Origin: Gemmatimonadota bacterium
GTDB lineage: Bacteria; Gemmatimonadota; Gemmatimonadetes; Gemmatimonadales; Gemmatimonadaceae
DNA length: 8,544 nt
Assembly (NCBI GenBank): GCA_031127185.1
Contig: JARIET010000114.1
Coordinates: 1 to 8,544, forward strand
Reading direction: 5' to 3'
The notes beneath the pieces are model-generated. The model saw only the letters and a program-made list of their open reading frames with translations, was not told the origin of the DNA and made no database searches. Positions 5,626 through 8,544 of the stretch are shown one piece after another (position 1 is the first letter of the stretch; the number at the start of each line of letters is the position of its first letter). The position numbers and the translations under genes are program-made.

Positions 5626-7572
5626 ATGAGGCGACCCAGGATCCTTGCGGTCTGTGCCACTGCTGCGCTGCTCATCAGCGTGACAGGCGCCACGGCTGCC
5701 ACCCCGCCGGCGCTCGTTGCTGCCGCTGCTCCCGCCGCCGTTACGGGGCTCAGTATTGTGCCCGGAACCGGCAGCGCCGAGGTTGTCATCGGCATTTCCG
5801 GTGATGTCGGCGTGATGGACTTCGCGCTCGACGGCGGCAAGCGCGTCGTCGTGGACATTCGCGGGGCCACACTTGGCATCCCGGCACGGCTCTACGACAA
5901 GGTGCAGCGTGCCGGTATTGCCAACGTCCGCTTCGCGCAGTTCAGCGCTGAGGTGGTGCGCGTGGTGCTCGAGCTGGATGCGGTGCGTGAGTACAGCGTC
6001 GTGCGCGGTGAATCAGACATTCGCGTGACGGTGAAGGGGCCGTCGGAATTTGAACCGTGGAACGTGCTGGCTCAGGGGCAGGGTCAGGGACGGGTCACCA
6101 GCGTGGCGGTGAAGACGCCGCCCGCCGAGTCGGCGTCCGTGCGCGCGCCCGCGCGCCCGCCGGTCAACGGCATGACCAACCCGCGCATCGAGATGGGCGT
6201 GGCCTCGGCGCAGCCCCAGGGACAGGCCGGTCGGCGCCGCATCAGCGTCAGCTTCCAGGATGCCGACATCCGCGATGTCGTGGTCCAGTTCGCGGACCAC
6301 AGCGGCAAGACCATCGTCGTTGGCCCGTCGGTGGCAGGCACGGTTCGCGCCACGATCGTGGACCAACCGTGGGATGTCGCACTCAAGAGCATCCTCGACG
6401 GTTACGGTCTGGCCGCGACCGAAGATTCCACGGGCATTATCACCGTGGACAGCTACGAAAACCTGGCGAAACGTGCGTCGGTTGAACCGCTGTTCACTCG
6501 CATCATTCAGGTGAACTACACGCGCGCCGAGTTGATGGCCAATACCGTGCGCTCGCTCCTGGGAGCAGGCTGCGGCGGTGGCGGCGCCGCAGGTGCGGCT
6601 CCAGCGGCGGCGGGCGACGACGCGGCGGCGGCAGGACCGCCACCGGCTGGCGGCGGCACTGCCGTGAGCTGCAACGCGCGCGGCTCCGTTGGATTTGAGG
6701 AGAAAACGAATTCGGTGATGGTGACCGAGACGGCGGCCCGGTTGGCGGACATCGAGGGGTATATCAAGGAACTCGATGTTCGCACGCCGCAGATCACCAT
6801 CAAGGCCAAGATCATCACGGTAGATCGCACCGGCACGGAACAGCTTGGGCTCGCCTACGACCTGGGCACCGCGGGCACGTTCTCCAATGCGCTGCTGACT
6901 CGTGCCGGCGTGACCGGCGACCAGCGTGTGAACCTCTCGGGCGACGGATTCGCCGGTGTTGGCAATGCACAACGGTCCTTCAAGGGTGCGTCGTCGCTCA
7001 CCCTGATCCACAACATGGTGCTCGGTGGGTTCAACCTCACGACCTTCCTTGACGCACTCAGCTCCGTGCAGCTCACGGACGTGCAGGCCGAGCCGATGAC
7101 GACGACGGTGGACAACAAGGAAGCCGATCTCTTCTCCGGCACCACGATCTCGTACCTCCTTACCCCGCCGATTCCGCCGGGTCAGATCCAGTCTGTGGCA
7201 CCGCAGATCGCGACGGCTAACATCGGCATCACGCTCCGCGTCACGCCGCATGTCACCGCCAACCGGCAGGTGCTGCTCGACGTCTATGCCGAACAGCAGG
7301 TGCTGCAATCCGTGACGGCGGCTGGCCCGAATACGTCCAAGCGCAACACGACCAACCAGGTGCTGGTCGCCGACGGCGAAACGGCCGTGATCGGCGGCCT
7401 GACGCAGACGCAGGTGCAGCGCAGCCGAACCGGCATTCCGCTGTTGATGGATCTTCCGGGGCTCGGCCGCCTGTTCTCGCAGACTGAAGTCGTCGAACGC
7501 AAGCAAGACCTCCTGATCCTCATCACGCCGCACATCGTGGATGAGGGCGAGGTGGTGAGGAAGAAGCCGTAG
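5626..7572 (+). CDS. pilQ: PilQ, type IV pilus outer-membrane secretin
   Basis: PilQ forms the multimeric outer-membrane pore through which the pilus leaves. The protein has 648 residues. In order: a signal peptide (about 1-25, basic start MRRPR), one AMIN domain (about 38-137) that in relatives binds peptidoglycan, a disordered linker (about 145-203), an N0/STN domain (about 205-280), one N1 domain (about 290-385), and the secretin core (about 390-640) with the hallmark GIPLLMDLPGLGRLF (603-617) and closing LLILITPHIV. Many PilQs have two AMIN domains; this one has one. The N1 domain is interrupted by a Gly/Ala/Pro loop between Cys316 and Cys349, the only cysteines in the mature chain. GGAGG at 5613-5617 precedes ATG 5626 by 8 nt. 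It is the last pilus gene, and aroC follows after 11 nt. Confidence 0.97.
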   Translation: MRRPRILAVCATAALLISVTGATAATPPALVAAAAPAAVTGLSIVPGTGSAEVVIGISGDVGVMDFALDGGKRVVVDIRGATLGIPARLYDKVQRAGIANVRFAQFSAEVVRVVLELDAVREYSVVRGESDIRVTVKGPSEFEPWNVLAQGQGQGRVTSVAVKTPPAESASVRAPARPPVNGMTNPRIEMGVASAQPQGQAGRRRISVSFQDADIRDVVVQFADHSGKTIVVGPSVAGTVRATIVDQPWDVALKSILDGYGLAATEDSTGIITVDSYENLAKRASVEPLFTRIIQVNYTRAELMANTVRSLLGAGCGGGGAAGAAPAAAGDDAAAAGPPPAGGGTAVSCNARGSVGFEEKTNSVMVTETAARLADIEGYIKELDVRTPQITIKAKIITVDRTGTEQLGLAYDLGTAGTFSNALLTRAGVTGDQRVNLSGDGFAGVGNAQRSFKGASSLTLIHNMVLGGFNLTTFLDALSSVQLTDVQAEPMTTTVDNKEADLFSGTTISYLLTPPIPPGQIQSVAPQIATANIGITLRVTPHVTANRQVLLDVYAEQQVLQSVTAAGPNTSKRNTTNQVLVADGETAVIGGLTQTQVQRSRTGIPLLMDLPGLGRLFSQTEVVERKQDLLILITPHIVDEGEVVRKKP

Positions 7573-7583
7573 ACACACAGCGC

Positions 7584-8544
7584 ATCAGGTTCTGCACGGC
7601 AGGTGAGTCTCACGGCCCCGCCCTTGTAGCCATCATCGAGGGCGTGCCGGCCGGCCTGCGCCTCACCGCCGCCGACGTGGATCGCGATCTTGCGCGCCGC
7701 CAACACGGCTATGGTCGCGGCCGGCGTATGCAAATCGAGCAGGATGCCGTCGAGTTGCTCAGCGGCGTGCGCGCCGGCGAGACCCTCGGGTCGCCGGTCG
7801 CCATGCTCGTTCGCAATCGCGACTGGAAGAACTGGCAGGAGATCATGGACCCGGCCCCGCGCGATGCCGACGCCGACGGTCGCAAGCGCAAGCTCACGCG
7901 GGTGCGCCCTGGTCACGCGGATCTCTCCGGACTCTTCAAGTACGATCGCACCGACGCGCGGGATATTCTCGAACGCGCGTCCGCGCGCGAGACCACGGCG
8001 CGTGTGGCGGCGGGTGCCGTGGGTCGCCGGATGCTGGCCGAGTGCGGGATCACGATTGGGTCTCACGTGGTGCATCTGGGTGGTATCGACGCGGTCGCGC
8101 CGGAGCCTTTGCCCCAGGATGTGAACGCCGCCGCGGACCCGTCTCCGCTGCGCACGCTCGACAAGGCCGCTGAAGCCCGGATGATGGAGCGGATCGATCA
8201 ATTGAAGAAAGACGGCAACACCGCGGGCGGAATCGCCGAAGTGGTGGTGCGCGGACTTCCGGTGGGACTGGGCAGCCATGTGAGTTGGGACCGCAAGCTC
8301 GACGGCCGCCTCGCGCGTGCCATCATGTCCATCCCGGCGGTGAAGGGCGTCGAAATTGGCCCCGGCTTCGGTAACGCACGAAAAAGTGGCGCCGAGGTGC
8401 ACGACGAGATTGAGCCTGCGGCGGGCGACGCCGCGCAGGCCCGCGCGGGTTTCGTGCGACGCCGCACCAACAGGGCGGGTGGGCTCGAAGGGGGCATCAC
8501 CACGGGTGAGCCGCTCGTGATTCGCGCGGCAATGAAGCCCATCT
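7584..8544 (+). CDS. aroC: Chorismate synthase (3' end outside window), with non-standard ATC start
   Basis: AroC converts EPSP to chorismate, the last step of the shikimate pathway, using reduced FMN. The frame is open to the window edge; 320 codons are present of an expected 360-400. Family motifs, numbering ATC 7584 as residue 1: RFCTAGESHGP (2-12, with the conserved His10), GYGRGRRM (42-49), RPGHADL (108-114), RASARETTARVA (131-142), GNTAGGIAEV (211-220), and RRTNRAGGLEGGITTGEP (293-310). Homologues commonly begin MR[FY]xTAGESHG, so Met should be at 7584, where the codon reads ATC. The frame has a TGA at 7542-7544 and no ATG, GTG or TTG until GTG 7644, which would delete the GESHG motif. 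No good ribosome binding site lies near; GAGGAAG at 7557-7563 is 20 nt away. Either ATC is the start, or base 7586 is an error or mutation. Function is firm; the start is not. Confidence 0.93.
   Translation, partial: MRFCTAGESHGPALVAIIEGVPAGLRLTAADVDRDLARRQHGYGRGRRMQIEQDAVELLSGVRAGETLGSPVAMLVRNRDWKNWQEIMDPAPRDADADGRKRKLTRVRPGHADLSGLFKYDRTDARDILERASARETTARVAAGAVGRRMLAECGITIGSHVVHLGGIDAVAPEPLPQDVNAAADPSPLRTLDKAAEARMMERIDQLKKDGNTAGGIAEVVVRGLPVGLGSHVSWDRKLDGRLARAIMSIPAVKGVEIGPGFGNARKSGAEVHDEIEPAAGDAAQARAGFVRRRTNRAGGLEGGITTGEPLVIRAAMKPI

Noticed and set aside
6122..6165. Alternating GCGC stretch in pilQ as a recombination or Z-DNA site
   Set aside because: It is short, inside the linker coding region, and explained by Arg/Ala/Pro codons in GC-rich DNA.
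6013..7578. A 521-codon open frame on the minus strand opposite pilQ
   Set aside because: It mirrors the GC-rich codon pattern of pilQ, shows no recognisable domain, and the + strand carries a clear secretin.
7284..8402. A 372-codon minus-strand open frame across pilQ and aroC
   Set aside because: It crosses two genes with firm family motifs on the + strand and shows only biased composition.

Overview
The window is a high-GC bacterial chromosome segment with every recognisable gene on the + strand. It holds a type IV pilus (T4P) assembly locus flanked by a signalling gene and an aromatic amino-acid gene. The gene complement (pilMNOPQ with an AMIN-domain secretin that is exported by a signal peptide) requires a diderm, Gram-negative-type cell. 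GC richness, Ala/Arg/Gly-rich proteins, the divergent minor pilins and the pil-to-aro junction would fit Gemmatimonadota or a related lineage, but that placement is inference and no marker gene here proves it.

Layout. (1) 1-540: the 3' end of a sensor histidine kinase, covering the ATPase domain with an unusual insertion. (2) 541-604: a short gap holding a perfect 10-bp hairpin. (3) 605-2248: three overlapping genes for small prepilin-like proteins, in the order PilV/GspI-like, PilW-like, PilX/GspK-like. This matches the usual minor-pilin operon order, but no FimT/GspH gene precedes them. (4) 2249-2520: a 272-bp non-coding leader with imperfect and perfect inverted repeats and a G-rich tract. 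(5) 2521-7572: pilM, pilN, pilO, pilP and pilQ, tightly packed. (6) 7584 to the window end: chorismate synthase (aroC), cut by the window edge. It starts 11 nt after the pilQ stop and has no ATG, GTG or TTG where its N-terminus must begin.

How the genes work together. PilM is a cytoplasmic actin-like protein that binds the N-terminal INLLP peptide of PilN. PilN and PilO form the inner-membrane/periplasmic alignment dimer. PilP links them to PilQ, the outer-membrane secretin pore. The minor pilins probably form the priming tip of the pilus. The major pilin, ATPases PilB/PilT, platform protein PilC and prepilin peptidase PilD are not in the window. The aroC neighbour recalls the pilMNOPQ-aroK-aroB order of proteobacteria.

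I found no mobile element, CRISPR array, RNA gene or defence system, and no wholly new system. The most notable points are the aroC start codon problem (an ATC sits exactly where Met is expected), a Gly/Ala/Pro loop in PilQ bracketed by the only two cysteines of the mature protein, the hairpin ahead of the minor pilins, the atypical prepilin processing sites, and a PilP without a canonical lipobox.
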